Positions 45,156 through 52,573 of a stretch of 64,000 nt of DNA are shown here, piece by piece. Source of the stretch: Streptomyces violaceusniger Tu 4113. Its GTDB lineage: Bacteria > Actinomycetota > Actinomycetes > Streptomycetales > Streptomycetaceae. The notes under the pieces were generated by a model. The model saw only the letters and a program-made list of their open reading frames with translations, was not told the DNA's origin and did no database searches. Position 1 is the first letter of the stretch. Every line of letters begins with the position of its first letter. The DNA is taken from NCBI RefSeq assembly GCF_000147815.2, contig NC_015957.1, forward strand, positions 4,836,001 through 4,900,000, in the 5' to 3' direction. The translations under genes and the position numbers were made by a program.

Positions 45156-46457
45156 TCAGTGGCATGAAACGGCGGTCGCCGGCGCCGCCGCGGCGGCGGG
45201 CGCCTTGGCCGCAGGGGCCATGGCGGCACGGCGCTCCGCCCGTATCTGGGTCAGGCGCAGGACGAGGGCGGCGGCGGCGATCACCGCGATCGCCAGGGCG
45301 TAGATCCCGGTGGCGGTCCTCACTCCCAGGACGGTGACCGCGATTCCGCCGAGGACGGAGGGCACGCTGTTTCCCAGATAGGCGATGATGTTCGCCAGGG
45401 CGAAGACCTCGCTGCGCTCGTGCGGCTTGGCGATCCGGGCGAAGGTGCCGAACGTCGCCAGCGCCGACGCGCCCACGCCGAGACCCGCAACGACGGTGCC
45501 GACAGCGGCAAGCCAGGCGAGGTCATCGGCGACCCCGGCAAGCGATATCAGGGTGCCGAGTCCGAGCAGTGCGGACGAGGGGGCCAGCAGCGAGGACGCG
45601 GAACGGGAGCGGAGCAGGAAGACCGCGAGCGCTCCGGTACCCGTCAGCAGCATCACCACGACGCCGCCGATCAGATGGCTGCGCAGCCCCAGCAACTCGG
45701 CCGCGACGGAGGGGCCGAGTGAGAGGTACATCCCGGCCAGGGCCCAACTGGCGATCATCGCCGGCACCACCGGCACGATGTCCGCGCGCAGGTGCGCGGG
45801 CATGGCGACCCGTGGGCGCAGGGAGGCGACGGCTCCCGGCCGGCGGAGCGACGTCTCCGGCATGAGGGCGACGACCACCGCCGCCAGCGCCATTGCGCCG
45901 AACAGCAGCGTGTAGACCAGCCGGGTGGGGGCGGGGCCGAATTCCACCAGCACACCGCTGCCGAGGGCACCCAGAGCGAGCCCGGTCAGGGGAGACACCG
46001 AGGTGATGACGCCTGCGCGCCCGCGGGCGTGCGACGGCTCGAGATCGACGAGGGTGGCGCTCAGCGTGGTCGTCGCCGCCCCGGTCGCGATGCCCTGCAG
46101 CACCCGGGCGGCGGACAGGACGAACACGTCCCCGGCGAAGGAGAACAGGACGAGCGCGACCATCTCCAGCCCGATCGCCGCGGCGAGTACCGGCCGGCGG
46201 CCGAGATGGTCCGACAGCGCTCCGACGACGAGCAAGGAGCCCAGCAGGCCGACCACGTACAGGGCGAAGACGACGGACAGCACCCACGCCGTGAAATGCC
46301 ATTGCTGCTGGTAGATCGCGTAGAGCGGGGACGGTGCGCTGGAAGCGGCCAGGAAGAGGACGAGGATGGCGCCCACGTAGGGGAAGGCACCCTTCCACGG
46401 TGCGCGGTGCGGATCTCCGGCGGGCGGTCCGGCGGTGGCTGCAGGTGGAGCAGACAT
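45156..46457 (-). CDS. MFS transporter
   Basis: 433 residues with 12 hydrophobic segments and the MFS motif A loop GALSDHLGRRPVL between helices 2 and 3. SPSPLYAIYQQQW-type sequence (here SAPSPLYAIYQQQ) at helix 1 is common in actinobacterial drug/metabolite exporters. An Ala-rich C-terminal tail follows the last helix. It is divergent to a TetR regulator across a 97-base region with three operator-like repeats, so it is very probably TetR-repressed efflux. The exported compound is unknown. The downstream alpha/beta hydrolase may belong to the same unit. Confidence 0.92.
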   Translation of the reverse strand: MSAPPAATAGPPAGDPHRAPWKGAFPYVGAILVLFLAASSAPSPLYAIYQQQWHFTAWVLSVVFALYVVGLLGSLLVVGALSDHLGRRPVLAAAIGLEMVALVLFSFAGDVFVLSAARVLQGIATGAATTTLSATLVDLEPSHARGRAGVITSVSPLTGLALGALGSGVLVEFGPAPTRLVYTLLFGAMALAAVVVALMPETSLRRPGAVASLRPRVAMPAHLRADIVPVVPAMIASWALAGMYLSLGPSVAAELLGLRSHLIGGVVVMLLTGTGALAVFLLRSRSASSLLAPSSALLGLGTLISLAGVADDLAWLAAVGTVVAGLGVGASALATFGTFARIAKPHERSEVFALANIIAYLGNSVPSVLGGIAVTVLGVRTATGIYALAIAVIAAAALVLRLTQIRAERRAAMAPAAKAPAAAAAPATAVSCH

Positions 46458-46466
46458 GTGATTCTC

Positions 46467-46542
46467 GCAGTGATCGATGCGTTAGCGGCTTCACGCTACC
46501 GTAAACGCATTGATCGCTGCATTCAAACGCAGTGATCGATGC
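46467..46542. promoter_or_regulatory. three copies of a TetR operator, core GCAnnGATCnnTGC
   Basis: Cores at 46467-46480 (GCAGTGATCGATGC), 46507-46520 (GCATTGATCGCTGC) and 46529-46542 (GCAGTGATCGATGC). Each is itself a dyad. The first extends to GCGTT and the other two begin AAC, so they are in opposite orientation. Copies two and three start 22 bases apart (two helical turns), copies one and two 40 bases. They fill the MFS/TetR intergenic region. Confidence 0.75.
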
Positions 46543-46554
46543 CATACTGGTCAC

Positions 46555-47127
46555 ATGTCGACTCGCGCCGCCCCTCCGCCCCACACCGGCAGCCGGCCCG
46601 GCGGCCGCTCCGCCCGAATCCGCGCGGCGGTCCACCGGGCGGTCGAGGAGCTGCTCACCGACGAGGGCGACGAACTGCTGACGATCCCGGTCGTAGCCGC
46701 CCGCGCGGGCGTGCACGCCACCACGGTCTACCGCCGCTGGGGCTCCGTCGGCGAGCTGCTCACCGACGTCGCGACCAGCCGTTTCTCCGGCGATATCGTG
46801 GTGCCGGACACCGGAAGCCTCCGCGAGGACCTGGAACGCTACGCATCCGGCCTCGCCAAGGACCTCAACGACCCGGACACCCTCCCTCTGGTGCGCGCCA
46901 CCATCGGCACAGCCGGAGATCAAGGCGCCAGCGCATGCACGGGAGAACGCCGGCAACAGCTCCAGGCCATGCTCGAACGGGAACAGGCCCGGGGCAATGA
47001 GACCCCGACCGTCGAACGCGTCACGGACGCCGTGATCGCCCCCCTCTACTACCGGGCGGTCTTCACCGACCAGGCCCTGACCCCCGAATGGACACGCACC
47101 CTGGTGTCCAACCTGCTGCCGGACTGA
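46555..47127 (+). CDS. TetR-family regulator of the MFS exporter
   Basis: 190 residues. The N-terminal helix-turn-helix is TIPVVAARAGVHATTVYRRW, preceded by RAAVHRAVEELLTDEGDEL, and followed by the TetR_C ligand domain (SLREDLERYASGLAKDL, VIAPLYYRAVFTDQALTPEW). It is divergent to the MFS gene. The three GATC-centred dyads between them are its probable operators, and the third lies only 13 bases before its own start, so it should repress itself. ATG 46555 is the natural start. The ligand is unknown but is likely the exported compound. Confidence 0.92.
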   Translation: MSTRAAPPPHTGSRPGGRSARIRAAVHRAVEELLTDEGDELLTIPVVAARAGVHATTVYRRWGSVGELLTDVATSRFSGDIVVPDTGSLREDLERYASGLAKDLNDPDTLPLVRATIGTAGDQGASACTGERRQQLQAMLEREQARGNETPTVERVTDAVIAPLYYRAVFTDQALTPEWTRTLVSNLLPD

Positions 47128-47356
47128 CAACACCCACACCCCGGTGTCCGATGAAGGCGAAGGGCGCCCAGCCCAAGGCCCGGCGCCGGTGCTGAGCGTG
47201 TGCGGGTGGTCGGCTACGTCTCCCCACTGCTCACTGAGCGGACCGGCCTCTCTGCAACGGGCACCCTGGGTGAGGCAGATCCCCGCCACGCCGCTGTCTG
47301 AGCACTGCCGCACACGACGTCGTTGCCCGCCGCGGAGTCCGACGTCGGTGGGACTG

Positions 47357-48022
47357 TCACCCCCCAGGCGCGTTCCACAGCTCACTGAGCTCCGCCCAGT
47401 CCGGGGCCGGTCCAGGCAGGATGGCGGCTCGATCGGCGGCCGGGGTGCGCAGTCCGGCGAGGACCAGGTCCAGGTAGCGCAGGTGGAGCGCAGTGGCACG
47501 CTCACCGGTGACGGGAATCCGCGCAGCGAGATGTTCGAGCAGCAACGGGATGTCGGCGGAGGTGAAATCCGCACTTAGCACCCCGGCCCGGTGCGCGCCT
47601 CCCACCAGGTCGTCCAGCGCGGCCCGCAACCGGTCGGCGGCGGCCACGACTTCGTTCGTGGCCGGCAGCCGCCCGCCGACCTGTGGGAGAAGGGGACCGC
47701 TTGACCCCTGGGCCGCCAACGCGTCGTGCAGGAAACGGGCGAAGGCGGCCCATGCGTCCGGTTCTTCGGCGAGTGCCGTGTGCGCCTGGGCGACAAGCTG
47801 CTCCATGCCCGCGAGCCGCATGCGCTGGGCCAGTAGTTCCTTGCTGGGGTAGCGGCGGTAGAGACTGCCCATGCCGATGCCCGCTCGACGGGCGATCTCC
47901 GAGACGGGGGCGTCCCAGCCGCGCTCGGCGAAGACTTCGCGTGCGGCCTGCATGAGACGGGCGTCGTTGCGGTCCGCCTCACGTTGGCGGCCTCGCGGTC
48001 TGGCAGCGTGCGTGTCACCCAT
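47357..48022 (-). CDS. TetR-family regulator (second)
   Basis: 221 residues. The helix-turn-helix is APVSEIARRAGIGMGSLYRR with AAREVFAERGWDA before it. A C-terminal ligand domain of the SBP/TetR_C33 kind follows (EDP..AWAAFARFLHDALAAQG, LLLEHLAARIPVTGERATAL). Translation starts at ATG 48022, 16 bases after the SDR stop on the same strand, so both form one transcript. The perfect palindrome at the SDR promoter (48845-48862) is its probable binding site, giving a self-regulated SDR-TetR unit. The 229 bases to the convergent TetR gene contain no gene that I can support. Confidence 0.92.
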   Translation of the reverse strand: MGDTHAARPRGRQREADRNDARLMQAAREVFAERGWDAPVSEIARRAGIGMGSLYRRYPSKELLAQRMRLAGMEQLVAQAHTALAEEPDAWAAFARFLHDALAAQGSSGPLLPQVGGRLPATNEVVAAADRLRAALDDLVGGAHRAGVLSADFTSADIPLLLEHLAARIPVTGERATALHLRYLDLVLAGLRTPAADRAAILPGPAPDWAELSELWNAPGG

Positions 48023-48038
48023 GGCGCAGCATTCTCCC

Positions 48039-48797
48039 TTACGGGCGGGCCACCCCGTGCCCACCGTCGACGGTGAGCACCGAGCCGGTGACGAAGCCGG
48101 CGTCGTCACCGACGAGCATCGCGATCGCCCGGGCCACGTCCTCAGGTTCCGCGACCCGTCCGAGCGGGGTGCGCTCCACCAGGCGCTGCTGGAACTCCTG
48201 CGGCATGCCGGCGCTGGCCTCGGTACGCACGAAGCCGGGCGCCACAACATTGACCTTGATGCCGAGTGGACCGGCTTCGTAGGCGACGAAGCGGGCGAAG
48301 GTGTTCAGAGCGGCCTTGGCGGTGCCATGGGCGGCCATGCCCGCGGTGGGCGGACCGTCGGCCACGGCGCTGGAGACGTACAAGATCCGTCCCTGCCCTC
48401 GCGCGCCCATGATCGCCAGGGCCTGCTGGGTGAGGGTGTAGACGGACGCCAGTTCGTCCATCACCTTCCTCTTGAAGTCGTCCCAGGGCAGGGTCTGCAC
48501 GGGGGTCGGGGTGAAACGGGCGCCGGCGTTGCAGACAAGGACATCCAGGCGTCCGTCGACGGTGGCGCGCTTCAGCAGTTCGGCTGCCTGGCCGGGGTCG
48601 TACACATCGGCCTGCACGGCGAAGGCGTCGCCGCCGTCGGCCTCGATGAGCTTGACCACCTGGTCGGCCGCCTCACGGTTCGAGAAGTAGTTGACCGCCA
48701 CGCGGTATCCGCGAGCCGCGAGTTCACGCGAAGTCGCCGCGCCGATTCCCCGGCTGCCGCCGGTCACCAGAGCCGTCGGCCTGCCTGTCGCCTTCAT
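48039..48797 (-). CDS. short-chain dehydrogenase/reductase with His in place of catalytic Tyr
   Basis: 252 residues. The NAD(P) loop VTGGSRGIGAATSRELA, the NAG motif VLVCNAGARFTP and the Ser strand ILYVSSAVADG are normal for classical SDRs. The catalytic Y-x-x-x-K position reads H-G-T-A-K (in AAHGTAKAALNTFARF), so Tyr is replaced by His while Lys is kept. The family C-terminus (GFVTGSVLTVDGGHG) is intact. The enzyme may use another proton donor, have altered chemistry, or be a binding protein. It is cotranscribed with the TetR gene downstream. A -35/operator/-10 array lies directly upstream. Confidence 0.9.
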   Translation of the reverse strand: MKATGRPTALVTGGSRGIGAATSRELAARGYRVAVNYFSNREAADQVVKLIEADGGDAFAVQADVYDPGQAAELLKRATVDGRLDVLVCNAGARFTPTPVQTLPWDDFKRKVMDELASVYTLTQQALAIMGARGQGRILYVSSAVADGPPTAGMAAHGTAKAALNTFARFVAYEAGPLGIKVNVVAPGFVRTEASAGMPQEFQQRLVERTPLGRVAEPEDVARAIAMLVGDDAGFVTGSVLTVDGGHGVARP

Positions 48798-48835
48798 GTG
48801 TCCTCCGTGTCGGCGGAACGAAGTGTGTCGCGTTC

Positions 48836-48864
48836 AATCTATCGGAGCGGAGCGCTCCGCTCAA
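48836..48864 (-). promoter_or_regulatory. SDR-TetR promoter with an 18-bp perfect palindrome in the spacer
   Basis: Reading the minus strand, TTGAGC (48864-48859) and TAGATT (48841-48836) are 17 bases apart. The perfect palindrome GAGCGGAGCGCTCCGCTC (48845-48862) covers the spacer and overlaps the -35. Repressor binding there would exclude RNA polymerase. Confidence 0.72.
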
Positions 48865-48869
48865 AATTC

Positions 48870-49079
48870 GTGCGCCTGGCCGGGCGCGCACGAGAGGTGG
48901 AGCTGGAGGCGAGGACCGTGGACTGGTCGGAGGCGGCGCTCCCGCCGGGGGCGCCGGCTCTCCGTCCCGGGCCTCGGACGTGCATGGCGTTCCGGCGCCC
49001 CGCACCCGCCTGCGCTTGGGCCACGCTCGGGGGCAGGTCGCGAGGTGGTGGCGGGACGCGGCCGTTCCCTCAGGGCTTT
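48870..49079. other. non-coding stretch between the SDR promoter and the SsuB relic
   Basis: No supported gene. Frames through it are low-complexity Arg/Pro text. Confidence 0.3.
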
Positions 49080-49320
49080 GCGGAATCAGCCGGCCGTCGT
49101 GGTTCGAGGACAGGTGGCGGGCTCAGGCGTCGTGGACTTCGATGCCGGTGGCGAAGGCGAACTGAGCGCGCCCGGCCATGTGTCGGCGGTCTTCCAGGAC
49201 GCCCGGCTGCTGCCGTGGAAGCGGGTGCCGGCCGATGTGGCGCTGGGGTTCAACGGCGCGGATTCCGAGGAGCGGGCGCGCGCGGCGCTCGCCGAGGGTG
49301 CCCTCCGGGTAGCAGGGGGA
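49080..49320 (+). pseudogene. SsuB/TauB-like ABC ATPase, Q-loop fragment
   Basis: A ~75-residue piece contains VFQDARLLPWKRVPADVALG, the Q-loop region typical of sulfonate, taurine and nitrate ABC ATPases (VFQdprLLPW). ARAALAEGALR after it resembles the helical subdomain. Walker A, signature and Walker B are all absent. The relic lies ~140 bases upstream of a sulfur-type leader peptide, consistent with a once larger sulfonate-uptake operon. Confidence 0.65.
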
Positions 49321-49403
49321 TCATCCGGGGAGCCGGGTGGTAGCCGTTTCGTCAGCGCTGATGCGCTGACGGAAGTGCAGGTCGCCGGGGTTCCGCACAA
49401 TGA

Positions 49404-49427
49404 GACACCTAAAGGTGTCCATTGACA
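49404..49427 (+). promoter_or_regulatory. dyad GACACCT-AA-AGGTGTC and consensus -35 ahead of the sulfur leader
   Basis: Seven-base arms (49404-49410, 49413-49419) with two central bases, followed at once by TTGACA (49422-49427), a perfect -35. A -10 candidate (CCATAA, 49447-49452) is at slightly wide spacing. The dyad is well placed for a sulfur-responsive regulator. Confidence 0.55.
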
Positions 49428-49457
49428 GCGGCTTCCGTGGTCACGACCATAAGGGGT

Positions 49458-49532
49458 ATGCACTCGACGCATCCGGGCGTGCTCTGCCGCTACGTGGACT
49501 ACCTGCGCACCGCCAGCGCTCTTTGTCGCTGA
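49458..49532 (+). CDS. cysteine-containing leader peptide of a sulfur operon
   Basis: A 24-residue frame, too short for usual gene calling, ending YLRTASALCR, with AAGGGGT directly before ATG 49458. Streptomycete sulfur-assimilation and sulfonate operons are commonly preceded by tiny peptides ending H-V-D-L-L-R-x-x-S-x-L-C-R. Here C-R-Y-V-D-Y-L-R-T-A-S-A-L-C-R keeps that pattern, including the penultimate Cys and a second Cys at position 10. Ribosome stalling at Cys codons when cysteine is scarce is the known attenuation logic for such leaders in actinobacteria. Here it would govern the monooxygenase genes downstream. Confidence 0.7.
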   Translation: MHSTHPGVLCRYVDYLRTASALCR

Positions 49533-49880
49533 GCGGCGATTTTCACCGTCCCTGGGAGCGCTCGGCACCTTGTAGGTGACCGCTTCCCGCCACCGGCCCG
49601 GCCCGGGATTCCTCCTCGACTCCCGTGAGCCCGGGCGTGATCAGCCGCCCCCGGATCGACGGCCTTGCTCCGGCCGTCCCCGGAGCCGTGCGCGGTGTTC
49701 GTAGGCGCGGTGTTCAGCGACGGGCCGCGGCCTCGCCGGTGACGGTCCGCGTCCGCCGCGCCGATCACCACGCTCCCAGGGACCGGACCACCGCCGGCGC
49801 CGCGCTCCGTACGACCCACCGCGGGCGCCGCACCCCGTACGACCACGACCGCCGACGCGACAGCCACTCCGGAGACCCCC
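49533..49880 (+). other. long 5' leader between the peptide and the first sulfur gene
   Basis: These ~350 bases show no gene. A small hairpin CACCT-TGT-AGGTG lies at 49566-49578, ~35 bases after the leader stop, a possible part of an attenuator. The final segment carries CCGGAG, the ribosome site for GTG 49881. No tight terminator was identified. Confidence 0.35.
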
Positions 49881-51116
49881 GTGACCCCCACCACCAACCG
49901 GACCCACCGTCCCACCGCCCTGCCGCCCCTGGACCTCGACCGGCTTCCCGCGCTCACCGCGGCACTGGCCGTCCGCGCCCCCGCACACGACCGCGACGCC
50001 TCCTTCCCCACCGAAGGGGTCGCTCTGGTCCACGAAGCCGGGCTGCTCACCGCCACCGTTGCCACGCGGCACGGCGGGCCCGGGGCCGGGCTCGCCGACA
50101 CCGCCCGCATCCTGCGCGCCCTCGGCGCCGGGGACCCGGCCGTGGCCCTGGTGGCGGCCATGACCCTGTTCGTCCACGCCGCCGAGGCCCGTACGCCCGC
50201 CTGGCCGGCCGCCGTCTACGGCGACTTGCTCGCCGCGTCGGCCGCGGGCCCAACCCTGGTCAACGCCCTGCGCGTCGAGCCGGAACTCGGCAGCCCGGTC
50301 CGCGGCGGGCTGCCCGCCACCACCGCGCGGCGCGACGGCGGCCACTGGCTGCTGACGGGCCGGAAGATCTACTCCACGGGGGCGATCGGGCTCAGCCGCA
50401 TGCTGGTCTTCGCGCGCACCGAACCCGGCGACGGGGAGCCCGTACGCGTCGGCACCTTCATCGTCCGCACGGGCAGCCCCGGGCTGACCGTGGAGCCGAC
50501 CTGGGACCACGTCGGTCTGCGGGCCAGCCGCAGCGACGACGTCGTCCTGGATTCCGTACCGGTCCCCGCCGACGACGTCATCGGCCTCACCGAGCCCGGC
50601 GACACGCCGGGCGCCCGCCCCGACCCGGTGACCGGGGCCTGGAACGCCCTCGGCCTGACCGCTCTCTACCTCGGCGTCGCGGGCGCCGCCCGTGACTGGC
50701 TGACCGGCTTCCTCCACGAGCGCGTGCCCACCGCCCTCGGCGCGCCGCTCGCGACCCTGCCCCGCTTCCAGAGCGCCGTCGGCGAGATCGAGACGGCCCT
50801 CATCGGCGCCGACACACTCGTGGACGCGCTCGCCGCCCGCGTCGACGCGGGCGATCCGGAGGCCGTCGAACAGGCGGGAGTCGCCAAGGTCCTCGGCACC
50901 CGCGCCGCCATCACCGCCGTCGACCAGGCCCTCACGCTCACCGGAAATCACGGCCTCACACACGCCAACCCGCTCCAGCGGCATTACCGGGACGTGCTCT
51001 GCAACCGCGTGCACACCCCGCAGGACGACTCCGTCCTCACCGCCACCGGCCGCGCGGCACTGGCCCGCCGGTTCACGTCCGACATGTCCAACCCGCCCGC
51101 CCCGAAAGGCGATTGA
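49881..51116 (+). CDS. acyl-CoA-dehydrogenase-fold monooxygenase, SfnB/DszC-like sulfur acquisition type
   Basis: 411 residues of the acyl-CoA dehydrogenase fold: ATVATRHGGPGAGLADTARI early, WLLTGRKIYSTGAIGLSRML at the flavin/substrate strand, and VEPTWDHVGLRASRSDDVVL, ending TGNHGLTHANPLQRHYRDVL. The GRKIYSTGA block and HYRD end are characteristic of the SfnB/DszC group. These are reduced-flavin-dependent oxygenases that act on sulfones or thioether compounds rather than true dehydrogenases. It needs FMNH2 from the flavin reductase encoded at 52020. Start GTG 49881. First structural gene of the sulfur locus. Confidence 0.88.
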   Translation: MTPTTNRTHRPTALPPLDLDRLPALTAALAVRAPAHDRDASFPTEGVALVHEAGLLTATVATRHGGPGAGLADTARILRALGAGDPAVALVAAMTLFVHAAEARTPAWPAAVYGDLLAASAAGPTLVNALRVEPELGSPVRGGLPATTARRDGGHWLLTGRKIYSTGAIGLSRMLVFARTEPGDGEPVRVGTFIVRTGSPGLTVEPTWDHVGLRASRSDDVVLDSVPVPADDVIGLTEPGDTPGARPDPVTGAWNALGLTALYLGVAGAARDWLTGFLHERVPTALGAPLATLPRFQSAVGEIETALIGADTLVDALAARVDAGDPEAVEQAGVAKVLGTRAAITAVDQALTLTGNHGLTHANPLQRHYRDVLCNRVHTPQDDSVLTATGRAALARRFTSDMSNPPAPKGD

Positions 51117-51190
51117 CCCATGGCTCCAGACTCCCCATCACCCGCATCGCCGGTCGAGTTCATCGGCATGACCGAGACCCGGGAGGCCCG

Positions 51191-51985
51191 ATGACCACCG
51201 CACCCACCGTGCCCGCCACCACGGTGCACAACTGGCAGCCATCCACCGGAATCCTGCCGCGGGGCACCCTCCTCGTCCTGCCCGGCCGCGGCGAACACGG
51301 CGGCACATACGAGCGCTTCGGCCGCCGACTCGCGGCGGACGGCTATGTCGTGCACGCCCTCGATACAGCCCCGGAGCACACGGCACGAGAGGTGCTGACC
51401 AAGGTGGCGGCGGCCGCGGGTGAACGCCCGGCCGCGCCGCTCGTCCTCATCGGCAGCGACACCGGCGCCCTCCAGGCCCTGCACACGGCCGCCGACACCG
51501 ATGCGCCGCTCGCGGTGGCGGGCCTGATCCTCGCCGGGACCGCGCCGACGACGCATGGGCCCGCGCCGGCCGCCGGATCCGCGGCCGGCGACCACGTCTG
51601 CGACTGGGAAACCGAGTTGGCGGCGCGTACCGCTTGCCCGACCCACCGCAAGAAGATCACCGACGACCGGGAATTCGTCCGAGGTCGCCTCTTCGGCCCC
51701 GTACCGGCGCATCTGCTCCCCGACACCCGGCCCGACCTCCCCGCCCTGGTCCTGCATGGCGAGGCGGACCCGATCTCTCCGCTGGAGCAGGCCCGCGGCC
51801 TGGCCGAACGGCTGCCACACGCGACCCTCGGCGTACTGCACGAGGGCGTGCACGACGTGCTGAACGACGCCACCCACCGCACCACTGCAGCCACCATCGT
51901 GCTGTGGCTGGAACGCCTGCGCGCCGACCGGGGGATGAGCCCGATCCTCACCCTCGAAACCGGCGCACACCCCGCACATTCCTGA
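51191..51985 (+). CDS. alpha/beta hydrolase with Asp at the nucleophile position
   Basis: 264 residues. The oxyanion region is LLVLPGRGEHGGTYERFGRR. The nucleophile elbow reads LIGSDTGALQAL, so the usual G-x-S-x-G is G-S-D-T-G with Asp90 in place of Ser. The second acid is in HGEADPISPLEQA and the His in HEGVHDVLNDATHR. Asp nucleophiles occur in haloalkane dehalogenases and epoxide hydrolases, which suggests C-X or C-O/C-S cleavage chemistry rather than ester hydrolysis. ATG 51191 has GGGAGG upstream. The extended frame from 51113 overlaps the previous stop and is less likely. It belongs to the sulfur operon. Confidence 0.82.
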   Translation: MTTAPTVPATTVHNWQPSTGILPRGTLLVLPGRGEHGGTYERFGRRLAADGYVVHALDTAPEHTAREVLTKVAAAAGERPAAPLVLIGSDTGALQALHTAADTDAPLAVAGLILAGTAPTTHGPAPAAGSAAGDHVCDWETELAARTACPTHRKKITDDREFVRGRLFGPVPAHLLPDTRPDLPALVLHGEADPISPLEQARGLAERLPHATLGVLHEGVHDVLNDATHRTTAATIVLWLERLRADRGMSPILTLETGAHPAHS

Positions 51986-52019
51986 CCGTCCGGCACCGCT
52001 CTCCGGGAAGGGAATCAGC

Positions 52020-52559
52020 ATGACCGTGTCCACCGACCGCCCCGCCACCGAACCGGCGACCGCCCTCACCGGAGCCGACGGGGGCGACATACTCCGCCGG
52101 ACCCTGCGCAGGCACGCGGCCGGCGTCACGGTCATCACCGTGCCGGGGCCCGCCGGGTTCACCGCGACCTCGTTCACCTCCGTCTCACTCGACCCGCCCC
52201 TGGTCTCGTTCTACCTCGGCACCACCGCCTCGACCGCCGGCGCCGTCCAGCGCGCGGACCGTTTCGCCGTCCATGTGCTGGGCGCCCACAACGCCGCGCT
52301 CGCGGAGCGGTTCGCCCGCAGTGGCACCGACCGCTTCTCGGGTGTCTCCTGGCAGGACGCGGGCGACGGACTCCCCGTGCTCGACGGAGTACCGGCCTGG
52401 CTCACCGCCCGCGTGACCCGGTGTGAAGAGGTCGGCGACCACTTCCTCGTCATCGGCGAGGTTCGGTCCGGAGGCGGTCCCGCCGAGGGCCCCGCCCTCG
52501 TCCACCACGACGGCGCGTTCGCCACCGCTGTCAGCCTCACGTCGTCGACCGCCATGTGA
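52020..52559 (+). CDS. flavin reductase (HpaC/RutF family)
   Basis: 179 residues of the split-barrel flavin reductase family: RRHAAGVTVITVPGPAGFTA, SFTSVSLDPPLVSFYLG, FAVHVLGAHNAALAERFA and the terminal VRSGGGPAEGPALVHHDGAF. It reduces FMN or FAD with NAD(P)H and passes free reduced flavin to two-component monooxygenases. Both the SfnB-like and the luciferase-type genes flanking it require such a donor. It is followed 14 bases later by the luciferase-type gene. Confidence 0.92.
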   Translation: MTVSTDRPATEPATALTGADGGDILRRTLRRHAAGVTVITVPGPAGFTATSFTSVSLDPPLVSFYLGTTASTAGAVQRADRFAVHVLGAHNAALAERFARSGTDRFSGVSWQDAGDGLPVLDGVPAWLTARVTRCEEVGDHFLVIGEVRSGGGPAEGPALVHHDGAFATAVSLTSSTAM

Positions 52560-52573
52560 CAGGGAGCCGCACC

